The position numbers and the translations under genes are program-made. 64,000 nt of DNA from Massilia sp. 9096 (lineage in GTDB: Bacteria > Pseudomonadota > Gammaproteobacteria > Burkholderiales > Burkholderiaceae_D): assembly GCF_000745265.1 (NCBI RefSeq), contig NZ_JQNN01000001.1, positions 2,170,001-2,234,000 on the forward strand, written 5' to 3'. The notes beneath the pieces were generated by a model. It ran no database searches. It was not told where the DNA came from and was given only the letters and a program-made list of their open reading frames with translations. This document shows, one piece after another, positions 1 to 11,123 of this stretch (positions within the stretch are counted from its first letter, which is position 1; each line of letters opens with the position of its first letter).

Positions 1-967
1 GCTTGTCCCAGGTGCCGCTGGCGATCGCCGCCTGCCGGGCCGGGTCCAGCCCGGACTCGGCCAGGAAGCGCCGCGCGGCGCCATCCTTGAAGGTCTGGTA
101 CGGATAGTCGGTGGCCATCATGATGCGCTCGGCGCCGATCGTCTCCGCGCTCCAGCGCAGGTAGCGCTGGCTCAGGATGCCGCCGGGCGTGATCCAGAAA
201 TGCTTGCGGAAGTACGCGGACACCGGCTGCGGCAGTTCGGCGCCGGCCATCGCGGCGTCGATGCGCTCGAGGTAGAACAGCACCACCTCGCCCCAGTGGC
301 CGAGCACGATGCGCAGGTCGGGCAGGCGCTCGAACACGCCGGACAGGATCAGGCGCAGCGCCTGGATGCCGGTCTCGAAGTGCCAGCCGATGCCGGCGGT
401 GGCGAACATCGCCTCGACGCCCTCGCCCAGGCCCGCGTAGTAGGCCCGGCGCACGCCCGCCTGCGGCGTCTGCGGGTGAATGTACAGCGGCGCGTGCAGC
501 CGGGCCGCGGTTTGCAGCAGCGGGAAAAAGGCCGGATGGTCGAGGTTGCGCTCGCCGGTGCGCCCGCACAGCATGGCGCCGTGCAGGCCGAGTTCGCGGA
601 TCGCCCGCTCCAGCTCTTGCGCGGCGGCCTCCGGCGCGGGCGTGGGCAGCGTCGCAAAACCCTGGAACCGGTCGGGCCGCGCACGCACGCATTCGGCGAC
701 GCGGTCGTTGGCCTCGCGCGCGAGCGTGAGCGCGGCCGCGGGCGCGAGCACCTGGGTGCCGGGCGTGGTCTGCGACAGCACCGCGACGTCGATGCCGGCC
801 GCGTCCATCGCCGCGATGCGCGCGGCGCCGAAGTCGCGCAGCTTGTCCTCGAGCTGCGTGCCGCTCGACCTCGCCTCGGCCAGGTCGCGCTCTTCGAGCG
901 GCAAGCCGTGCCAGGCCTGGACGATGCCGGGCGTGGCGAAATGCTCTTCGAGTGCGACGATCTTCAT
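1..967 (-). CDS. Amidohydrolase family 2 (ACMSD/resorcylate-decarboxylase-like), C-terminus cut by window edge
   Basis: About 322 residues are visible; the gene runs off the left edge. The start at 967 gives MKIVALEEHF, the typical opening of metal-dependent TIM-barrel amidohydrolases of the ACMSD/gamma-resorcylate decarboxylase group, where the first Glu and the His bind the metal (here E7 and H9). Further likely metal or active-site segments are the LYIHPQ His and the ATDYPYQ Asp near the edge. This family does non-oxidative decarboxylation or hydrolysis of aromatic or small acids in the cytosol. The substrate cannot be read from the sequence. It lies 96 bp beyond the stop of the DUF885 gene on the same strand, so co-transcription is possible. 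A decarboxylase is favoured over a plain hydrolase because of the EEHF opening. Confidence 0.85.
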   Translation of the reverse strand, partial: MKIVALEEHFATPGIVQAWHGLPLEERDLAEARSSGTQLEDKLRDFGAARIAAMDAAGIDVAVLSQTTPGTQVLAPAAALTLAREANDRVAECVRARPDRFQGFATLPTPAPEAAAQELERAIRELGLHGAMLCGRTGERNLDHPAFFPLLQTAARLHAPLYIHPQTPQAGVRRAYYAGLGEGVEAMFATAGIGWHFETGIQALRLILSGVFERLPDLRIVLGHWGEVVLFYLERIDAAMAGAELPQPVSAYFRKHFWITPGGILSQRYLRWSAETIGAERIMMATDYPYQTFKDGAARRFLAESGLDPARQAAIASGTWDK

Positions 968-1063
968 GGGGTCTCCCGCTCGGTTCGATGAGGGGGACCG
1001 TATCACGATGGCCGCGCCCGACAGCGCACGGCTGGAGGCGCGTCCGGCCGTGCCCAGGCGTGT

Positions 1064-3052
1064 TTACGCTGCCGTTCGAACGGCGACCCAGCGCTCGATC
1101 ACCTGCCCCAGCACGTCCAGCGGCACCGAACCGTTCTTCAGCACCACGTCGTGGAAGGCCGGCAGCGAGAACCGGCTGCCGAGCGCGGCCTGGGCCTTGT
1201 CGCGCAGCTCGACGATGCGCAGCATGCCGATCATGTAGGCGCAGGCCTGGCCCGGCCAGGCGACGTAGCGCTCGACCTCGGTCGCCGGGATGCCGTAGTC
1301 GATGCCCTGCTGGCGCGTCCAGCCCAGCGTGTGGATGCCGGTGTCGACCACCAGCCGGCGCGCGCGGAACAGCTGGGCGTCCAGCGCGCCGAGCAGGCTT
1401 TGCAGGTCGGCAGTGGTATCGCCGCCCTTGTACCAGCCCTGCTCGATCGCCAGGCGCTCGGCGTACAGGCCCCAGCCCTCGCTGTGGGCGCTGCCGCCTC
1501 CGAAAATGCGCTGGGCGCGGTACTTCGGCAGGCCGGTCTGCTCCTGCTGGATTGCCAGCTGGAAGTGGTGGCCCGGCACCGCCTCGTGGTAGGCCAGCGT
1601 GCGCATGCCGGCGATCTCGAACTCCGGCCCGCGCAGCGGCACCCAGAAGATGCCCGGGCGGCTGCCGTCCGGCGCCGGCAGCGTGTAGTGGGCCGCCGCC
1701 GAAGCCTCTGTCAGCGGCGGCTCGCGCCGCACTTCGACCGGGGCCGATGGCTTGAGGTTGAACAGCGGCTCGCTGCGTTTCAAGGCGTCGGCGACGATCT
1801 CGGCATAGCGCTGCAGCAGCGCCGGGCGCGGATCGGGTTCTTTCGGCGGCTGCAATCTGGCGTCGAGCGCCTTCATGCGCGTTTCGATGCCGCCCTGGTC
1901 GTAGCCGAGCGTGCGCAGGTGGCGGTCCATCTCGCCTTCGATGCGCGCCACTTCGCGCAAGCCGATGGCGTGGATCTCGGCCGCGCTCAAGGTCGTGCTG
2001 GTATAGGTGCGCAGCGCCTGCTGGTAGGCCTGGGCGCCGTTCGGCAGGCGCGAGATGCCGGCCGCATCGCCGGTCTTCGGATACAGCCCGGCCATGAAGC
2101 TTCGTACGCGGACGTAAGCCGGGCGGATCCTGGCGTCGACGATGCGCGCGGCCTCCTGCGCCGCCCGGGCGCGGCGCTCGGCCGGAAGGTCCGCCAGCTT
2201 GGCGGTGCGCGCCTCCAGCGAGGTCACCAGCACGTTGTGCGCTGCGTCCGGCTCGAGGAAGGCGTCGACCTGGGACTGGGCGCGCTCGAGGATGAAGCGC
2301 GGCGGGATGAGGCCCTTCGCGCTCGCCGCACGCGCACGCGCGAGGGCTTCGTCGATGCGGGTCGACACCTGGTCCAGGCGCGCCAGGTAGCTGTCGACGT
2401 CCGTGGAGCGGCGCAGCGGATGGGTGTTGGTCATGAAGTTGACCAGGCCGACCTGCACGCCGCTGAACTGGTTGAAGATGAAGCTGTAATCGTCGTACGG
2501 CGCGCTGGCGATGGCGTTGGCCAGCGACCAGCGCATCACGAGGGCCGAGGTGCGCTGGTCCTCGCTCAGTTGATCATGACCTGCGGGGCCAGCGAGGAAC
2601 TTGTCGAGCCGGGCGACGCCGGTCCTGGCCAGGGCGACCGTCTTCTGGCGCTGGGCCGTGGTCAGCGGGGTCAGCTGGCGGTCGAGCGCGTCCTGTTCGG
2701 CGCCCGCGAAATACTGGGTCGAGGTGGCCGACTGCGGGCTCAGGCGCACCCAGTCTTCGGCGAAGCGCCCGGCCCAGGCGTCGAAGGCCGGACTGGCCGT
2801 GGCGGCCGCCGCTGCGGCGGCTGGCCTGGCTTGCCCGGATTGCTCGGCCGCGGCCAGGGCAAGCTGCGGCAAGCCGGCGCTGGCGGCCAGCGGCAGGCCG
2901 AGGGTGGCCAGGACGGCGCGGAGGGTGGCGCGGCGGCGGGTGCTGACGGCGCCGGTGGCATCGGGGGTCGTATGGGTGCTGGCGCCGAGGTCGGCGCGGA
3001 GGTCGTGAGTGAGGGTGGCGCGGCTGGCTGCGCGGGGGCGATTCGACGGCAT
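1064..3052 (-). CDS. Exported DUF885 protein (putative zinc metallopeptidase-like)
   Basis: A 662-residue protein. The ATG at 3052 was chosen because a GAGA element precedes it; a longer in-frame extension to 3352 has no good ribosome site. The N-terminus carries a Tat-like signal (STRRRATLRAVLATLGLP followed by an Ala-rich stretch), so export is likely. Around residue 490 lies HEAVPGHHFQ, the conserved HExxPGHH-type motif of DUF885, which resembles a gluzincin metal site; a downstream EGWGLYAE segment would hold the third ligand. DUF885 proteins are widespread in Gram-negative bacteria and are usually called putative peptidases; no substrate can be inferred. The length fits the family. It is divergent from the small gene at 3240, with 187 bp between them. 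Confidence 0.88.
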   Translation of the reverse strand: MPSNRPRAASRATLTHDLRADLGASTHTTPDATGAVSTRRRATLRAVLATLGLPLAASAGLPQLALAAAEQSGQARPAAAAAAATASPAFDAWAGRFAEDWVRLSPQSATSTQYFAGAEQDALDRQLTPLTTAQRQKTVALARTGVARLDKFLAGPAGHDQLSEDQRTSALVMRWSLANAIASAPYDDYSFIFNQFSGVQVGLVNFMTNTHPLRRSTDVDSYLARLDQVSTRIDEALARARAASAKGLIPPRFILERAQSQVDAFLEPDAAHNVLVTSLEARTAKLADLPAERRARAAQEAARIVDARIRPAYVRVRSFMAGLYPKTGDAAGISRLPNGAQAYQQALRTYTSTTLSAAEIHAIGLREVARIEGEMDRHLRTLGYDQGGIETRMKALDARLQPPKEPDPRPALLQRYAEIVADALKRSEPLFNLKPSAPVEVRREPPLTEASAAAHYTLPAPDGSRPGIFWVPLRGPEFEIAGMRTLAYHEAVPGHHFQLAIQQEQTGLPKYRAQRIFGGGSAHSEGWGLYAERLAIEQGWYKGGDTTADLQSLLGALDAQLFRARRLVVDTGIHTLGWTRQQGIDYGIPATEVERYVAWPGQACAYMIGMLRIVELRDKAQAALGSRFSLPAFHDVVLKNGSVPLDVLGQVIERWVAVRTAA

Positions 3053-3239
3053 CGTTCTCTTTCGTTGAGGGTGGCGCCAGCCCGGCGGAACGCTCGGCTT
3101 GGCGCTAGGAAATTTACCACGGAAAAGAGCATTCCGAATGTCTGACCCGGCAGCAAGGTAGCGCAGGTTCCTGCCGCAATCGACTATGCTGTGGCCACGA
3201 TGCCGTGACCCGTCATGAACCCGAACGATAGGATCCCCC

Positions 3240-3392
3240 ATGCCCATTTCAGCCCAGCTGCACGAAGAAATCGGCAAGCGCCTGCGCCAGAGCCGCGAAG
3301 CCGCACTGGCCAGGCCGACGGTCCAGACCTGCGTGCAATGCCAGGAACGCATCGAGCAGGAACAGGGCGGTGGGCGCGGGCCGACGATGTGA
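3240..3392 (+). CDS. Small CxxC protein (50 aa), possibly DksA/TraR half-finger-like
   Basis: An ATG at 3240 follows an AGGA ribosome site at good spacing and opens a 50-codon frame with codon use like the neighbours. The protein begins MPISAQLHEEIGKRLRQ (probably helical, charged) and contains TCVQCQERIEQEQ. That segment resembles the second CxxC half of DksA/TraR zinc fingers (pattern C-x-x-C-Q-E), but the first CxxC pair is absent. It may be a truncated relative or an unrelated small protein that binds metal as a dimer. It is isolated between a divergent DUF885 gene and the NRPS-like gene 393 bp further on. The call rests on coding statistics and ribosome site only. Confidence 0.5.
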   Translation: MPISAQLHEEIGKRLRQSREAALARPTVQTCVQCQERIEQEQGGGRGPTM

Positions 3393-3480
3393 GCCGTTTC
3401 GCGTCCGGATGCGCCGATAGCGCTCGAACAAGCCAGTCACGTCGTGGATCAGCCGCCGGACCTTGCCGGTAACGCCGATC

Positions 3481-3523
3481 TATTGTCGACCGATACCGAC
3501 CGATACCGACCGTCATCGACCGA
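3481..3523. repeat. Short 10-bp-period tandem repeats
   Basis: Two perfect consecutive copies of CGATACCGAC (3491-3510) are flanked on both sides by decayed copies ending in TCGAC (3481-3490 and 3511-3520). The 10-bp period matches one DNA helical turn. They lie about 265 bp upstream of the NRPS-like gene, in the 392-bp gene-free stretch 3393-3784. A cooperative binding site is possible; chance slippage is the alternative. I see no clear sigma-70 promoter in the rest of that stretch. Confidence 0.55.
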
Positions 3524-3784
3524 AGCGCCGCGCCTCGACTGGGCCGGAACGAGCACGCCGATGCCGAAGCTGCGCCGGTCACGCTCTGCCCGCCGAGGCC
3601 GGACGCCGGGCGCGCACGCCTGCGCACCATTGTATTCAGCCAGCTCAGCACCCATCTTTGCACCATGCCAATAGCCCGTGTGACCCATATTCCGCTCTGT
3701 AACGACACGGAATACGCCTCTAGGAAACACAAAAATGATGTACTCTGCGCGCATGTGCCTGCCTAACATTTTTTGCTGCCGTCG

Positions 3785-7813
<4,029 letters not shown>

Positions 7814-7821
7814 GCACCACC

Positions 7822-8502
7822 ATGCCGTCCACGCCGCCCATGCCGCCAGCAGCCCCATCAGCACCACCCGGGCTGGCGCTGGCATGGTGGCGCGCAGACG
7901 GCGCTTTCGCGCCTGGCCTGGCGCCGGTGTCGTCACAGGGCCTCCCCCAGGTCTGGCTGGTCGGCATGGCCGGACAGAGCGAGCGCGACGCCGCGCGCCG
8001 CGAGATCCGCAATGCGCTGCGCGCCGCACTGGCGGCAATACTCGGGGTCGACCCGGCGGCGATCGACATGCCGGCCGCACCCGGCGACGCGCCGTACGCC
8101 CTGATCCGCGCGCCGGCGGGCTCGCAGGCCGCCGCGCCGCGCCGGATCGCCCTTGCGATCAGCCATGACGAGGCGCTGTCGGTGGCAGCGATCGCGCTGC
8201 AGGGCGCGGTCGGCATCGACGTGATGCGCATCGCCGACATTCCCGACTGGGAAGCGCTGGCGCGCGATTACCTCGGCCCGGAGGCCGCCGCCAGGCTGGC
8301 GGCACTCGATGCGGCGCAGCGCCCCGCTGCCCTGGCCCGCGCCTGGAGCGAGCGCGAAGCGCGCCTGAAATGCGCCGGCCTCGGGCTGGGCGAATGGCGC
8401 ACCGACGAGGCGCAGGCGCTGTCCTACTCCAGCTGCCTGGCGCTGGCCGTGCCGGACGGCTACGTCGGCACCCTCGCGGTAGCGTCCGCCGCTACCGGCT
8501 GA
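7822..8502 (+). CDS. 4'-phosphopantetheinyl transferase
   Basis: A 226-residue protein of the Sfp/AcpT superfamily, which moves phosphopantetheine from CoA to a carrier-protein serine. Visible signatures are IALAISHDEALSVAAIAL, the VGIDVMRI metal-binding Asp segment and the WSEREARLKCAGLGL segment, equivalent to the WxxKEAxxK motif with Arg in place of the usual Lys. The N-terminus (PSTPPMPPAAPSAPPG) is Pro/Ala-rich and may be overcalled; an internal ATG lies at 7840. The start is 8 bp past the stop of the NRPS-like gene, so the two are almost certainly co-transcribed and this enzyme is the natural activator of Ser573 there. Confidence 0.88.
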   Translation: MPSTPPMPPAAPSAPPGLALAWWRADGAFAPGLAPVSSQGLPQVWLVGMAGQSERDAARREIRNALRAALAAILGVDPAAIDMPAAPGDAPYALIRAPAGSQAAAPRRIALAISHDEALSVAAIALQGAVGIDVMRIADIPDWEALARDYLGPEAAARLAALDAAQRPAALARAWSEREARLKCAGLGLGEWRTDEAQALSYSSCLALAVPDGYVGTLAVASAATG

Positions 8503-8568
8503 TACGGAAACCGCGACTGCAGCGCTCGCCGGACGCCAGGCCGTTTGCTTTCCGGTTAAGATTGCTGG

Positions 8569-9819
8569 ATGGACAATCTTACTCACTCCGTCGTCGGTCT
8601 CGGCATCGGCGCCCTGGTCGACCGCAGCCTGCCGGACGAACCCGACACCGAACATCAACGCGTGCGCACGCGCATGCTGCTCGTCATCGGCGCGCTGGCC
8701 AGCAACTTCCCCGACCTCGACCTGATCACGACCAGACTGCTCGAGCCGCCGCTTGGCTACCTGCTGCTGCACCGCGGGCACACGCATACGCTGGTCGGTG
8801 CGTTGCTGGAGCTGATCGTGCTGCTGGCCGGGACCTGGCTGCTGTGGCCGCGCGCGCGCGCCGTGCTGCGCGTGAGCGCGCGGGCGCGCGGCGCGGCGCT
8901 GGTCACCGCCTGCATCGGCCTGCTGCTGCATATCGGCATGGACGGGATGAACGTGTATGGCGTACACCCGTTCTGGCCGTTCGATCCGAGCTGGTATTAC
9001 GGCGACCTGATCTTCATCGTCGAGCCGGTGTTCTGGATCGGCTTCGGCGTGCCGCTGGCGGCGATGGTGCGGCGCCGTGGCTTGCGCTTGGGCTTGTTCG
9101 CGCTGATGGCGCTCGTGCTGCTGGGCGTCACCTTCGCCGGCTTCCTGCAATGGGGTTCGCTGGCCGGCCTGCTGGCGCTGGGCGTGACGCTGGCCACGAT
9201 CGAGCGTCGCGCACGCCACCGCCCGCGCGGGGCGCGCTCGCGCCTGGCCCTGGCGGCCGGCCTGGCGCTGTCGATCGCTTACGTCGGCGTGCAGGCCGCC
9301 GCCCTGCAGCAGGCGCGCACCGCCGTCGCCAGCGAGCTGCGCCGAATCGCGCCGGGCGAGCGCCTGCTCGATACGGCCCTGTCCGCCTACCCGGCCAATC
9401 CGCTGTGCTGGTCGTTCGTGACCGTTGCAAGCGGCGCGGACGACGCCAGCGTGCATCTGCGTCGCGGTCTGCTCAGCATCGCGCCCGGCGTCGACGCGGT
9501 CAAGGCTTGCCCGGCCGCGCTGGCCGGTGCGGCCGGGCCGGATGCGACGCCACGGATCGCCTGGCAATCGGCGCAGAGCGAAGCGCTGGCGACGCTGCGT
9601 ACGCTGCGCCAAACCAATTGCCACGTCGACGCATGGCTGCGCTTCGCGCGCGCGCCCGCGCTGACGCCCGCGGACGGCACCGCGACCGATGCGCGCTGGG
9701 GTCCGCCCGGCAGCTACAACTTCTCCACGCTGTCGTACGCCGATCTTGCATCGCTGCCCTGCCCGCATGCGGTGCCGGGCTGGGGCTACCCGCGCGCCGA
9801 CCTGCTGGGCTTGCACTGA
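8569..9819 (+). CDS. Membrane-bound metal-dependent hydrolase, YdjM-like
   Basis: A 416-residue protein that begins MDNLTHSVVGLGIG and contains SNFPDLDLI and HRGHTHTLVGA, the conserved His/Asp signatures of the YdjM/DUF457 membrane metal-dependent hydrolase family. Several hydrophobic helices follow (about residues 85-110, 125-140, 160-185, 190-210 and 235-255). The C-terminal 150 residues form a hydrophilic, probably periplasmic, domain with Cys residues and the sequence WGPPGSYNFSTLSYADL. Its enzymatic role is not established in the family. It is co-directional with the phosphopantetheinyl transferase gene (66-bp gap) but not obviously related to it. Confidence 0.82.
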   Translation: MDNLTHSVVGLGIGALVDRSLPDEPDTEHQRVRTRMLLVIGALASNFPDLDLITTRLLEPPLGYLLLHRGHTHTLVGALLELIVLLAGTWLLWPRARAVLRVSARARGAALVTACIGLLLHIGMDGMNVYGVHPFWPFDPSWYYGDLIFIVEPVFWIGFGVPLAAMVRRRGLRLGLFALMALVLLGVTFAGFLQWGSLAGLLALGVTLATIERRARHRPRGARSRLALAAGLALSIAYVGVQAAALQQARTAVASELRRIAPGERLLDTALSAYPANPLCWSFVTVASGADDASVHLRRGLLSIAPGVDAVKACPAALAGAAGPDATPRIAWQSAQSEALATLRTLRQTNCHVDAWLRFARAPALTPADGTATDARWGPPGSYNFSTLSYADLASLPCPHAVPGWGYPRADLLGLH

Positions 9820-9828
9820 ACCGGGCGG

Positions 9829-9873
9829 ATCAGCAGGCTTCACATCAGCAGGCTTCACATCAGCAGGCTGCAC
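9829..9873. repeat. Three tandem 15-bp repeats
   Basis: ATCAGCAGGCTTCAC occurs twice in perfect tandem (9829-9858) and a third time with one change (9859-9873, TGCAC in place of TTCAC). The array fills the gap between two convergent genes. On the minus strand each 15-bp unit carries an in-frame TGA, so the unit gives serial stop codons for the glycosyltransferase remnant. Replication slippage of the gene end is the simplest origin. Confidence 0.8.
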
Positions 9874-10825
9874 GGCGCGCCCCTCCCGAGCGTGAGATGA
9901 CCTCGCGGAAAAACGCCAGCAGCGCCGGCGCATGCGTATCGAAGCAGAACTGCATGCGCCGGCGCCAGCCCTGCTCGCGCAGCTGCGCCATCCGCGCCGG
10001 TTCGCGCAATTGCGTCCCGAGCTCGTCGATCCCGCGGTGGAACAGGCCGATATCGAAGGTACGCGCCAACGACTGCGCCGCGACGATGGCGCCGCCGTTG
10101 TCGCGCTGAATCATCGGCACGCCGGCCTTCGCCAGGGTCGCGATGCGCGCCGGCAAGGTCAGGTCGTCCCAGTCGGCGCGCCGGATCTCGCCGCCGTTGT
10201 AGCTCGTGAAACAGTGCAGCCAGCCGGCGTCGTAGCGCGAAAACTCTCCCACCCAGCGGTCCTGGGCGACGTTGGCGTGCAGGTGCAGGTGGTGCGGCGC
10301 CAGTCCTTGCGCCTTGACGATCCACTCACGCCACTGGCCCTGGGTAAAGTCGCCGTAGAAGTGCAGGTGAATGCCCTGCGCGGCCAGCGCGGCCACCGTG
10401 TGCGGTGCAGTCCGATCGGCCGTCCCGGCGCCACGGTATGCGGCTCGCCGTCGCGCGCGGACAGCAAGGGCGCGCGCGACGCCCCTAACCACTCGCGCTT
10501 GGGCAGGTCGCCGTCGAGGACCAGCGCCGGCGGGCGCGGCGGCGGCGTCCAGCGCCCGGTTCAACGCCCGCCCGAAACCCTCGTTGTGCGGCAGGCGCTG
10601 GTAGCGGATGCGCTCATCATCCAGCCAGGGCTCGAGCACCTGGGCCGTATCGTCCTCGGCACCGTCGTCGACGATGATCAGTTCCCAGCGCGTCTGCGCC
10701 TGCAGGCTGGCCAGCGCGCGGCCGATGAACGCGGCCTGCTCGAAGGTCGGCATCAACACGCTGACCAGGGGCGCCGGCCCTGCTCCGGCCGCACTGCCGT
10801 TTCCTCCCTGGACGCCATGGCCCAT
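9860..10825 (-). pseudogene. Glycosyltransferase remnant: GT2 N-terminus joined to a second GT-like C-terminal half, twice frameshifted
   Basis: The open frame (321 codons) begins as a GT2 family enzyme: LVSVLMPTFEQAAFIGRAL, WELIIVDDGAEDDTAQV and LPHNEGFGRALNRALDAA. After about residue 95 the reading frame turns into an Arg/Ala-rich shadow until about residue 145. In that interval (about 10400-10530) the +1 frame reads as real protein (PALVLDGDLPKREWLG, LLSARDGEPHTVAPG). The original frame then resumes with sensible sequence (AAQGIHLHFYGDFTQGQW through LHCFTSYNGGEIRRADWDD), which resembles the nucleotide-binding half of a GT4-like enzyme. The rest of the GT2 domain is missing. This implies two compensating indels and an internal deletion or fusion. 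Sequencing error in very GC-rich DNA could explain the shifts but not the missing GT2 half. Confidence 0.6.
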
Positions 10826-11123
10826 CGCTCACGCTCCCGCCGCTGTCAGATGCACCCAGCATAGTCAGCCGCACGGCCCGGCATTTGCGCAGCGTCAGTC
10901 GCACGCGCGGAGGGCGAAAATTAAAAATGCGTAAATTCACTTGTGATGAAGATGATTTGTGGTAACAAAACACTATTTCTCTATGGAATGACCTGCTAGA
11001 CTGCTCGCTTCATCCGCCTGACATCAAACGTCATCAACATTCAGCCAGGCGACGACGGCAGCCGCGCCCAGATGCGGCGCCGTCACATGAGCAGCAAGCA
11101 ACAACAAGAACTAGGGAAATCAC

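Noticed and set aside
1151..3145. A 664-codon plus-strand open frame opposite the DUF885 gene
   Set aside because: No motifs and Arg/Gly/Gln-rich; the minus strand has the DUF885 HExxPGHH-type motif.
8850..8900. GC/CG-alternating tract resembling a repeat or Z-DNA-forming element
   Set aside because: It is within a coding region of Arg/Ala codons (ARARAVLRVSARARGAAL) and explained by codon bias.
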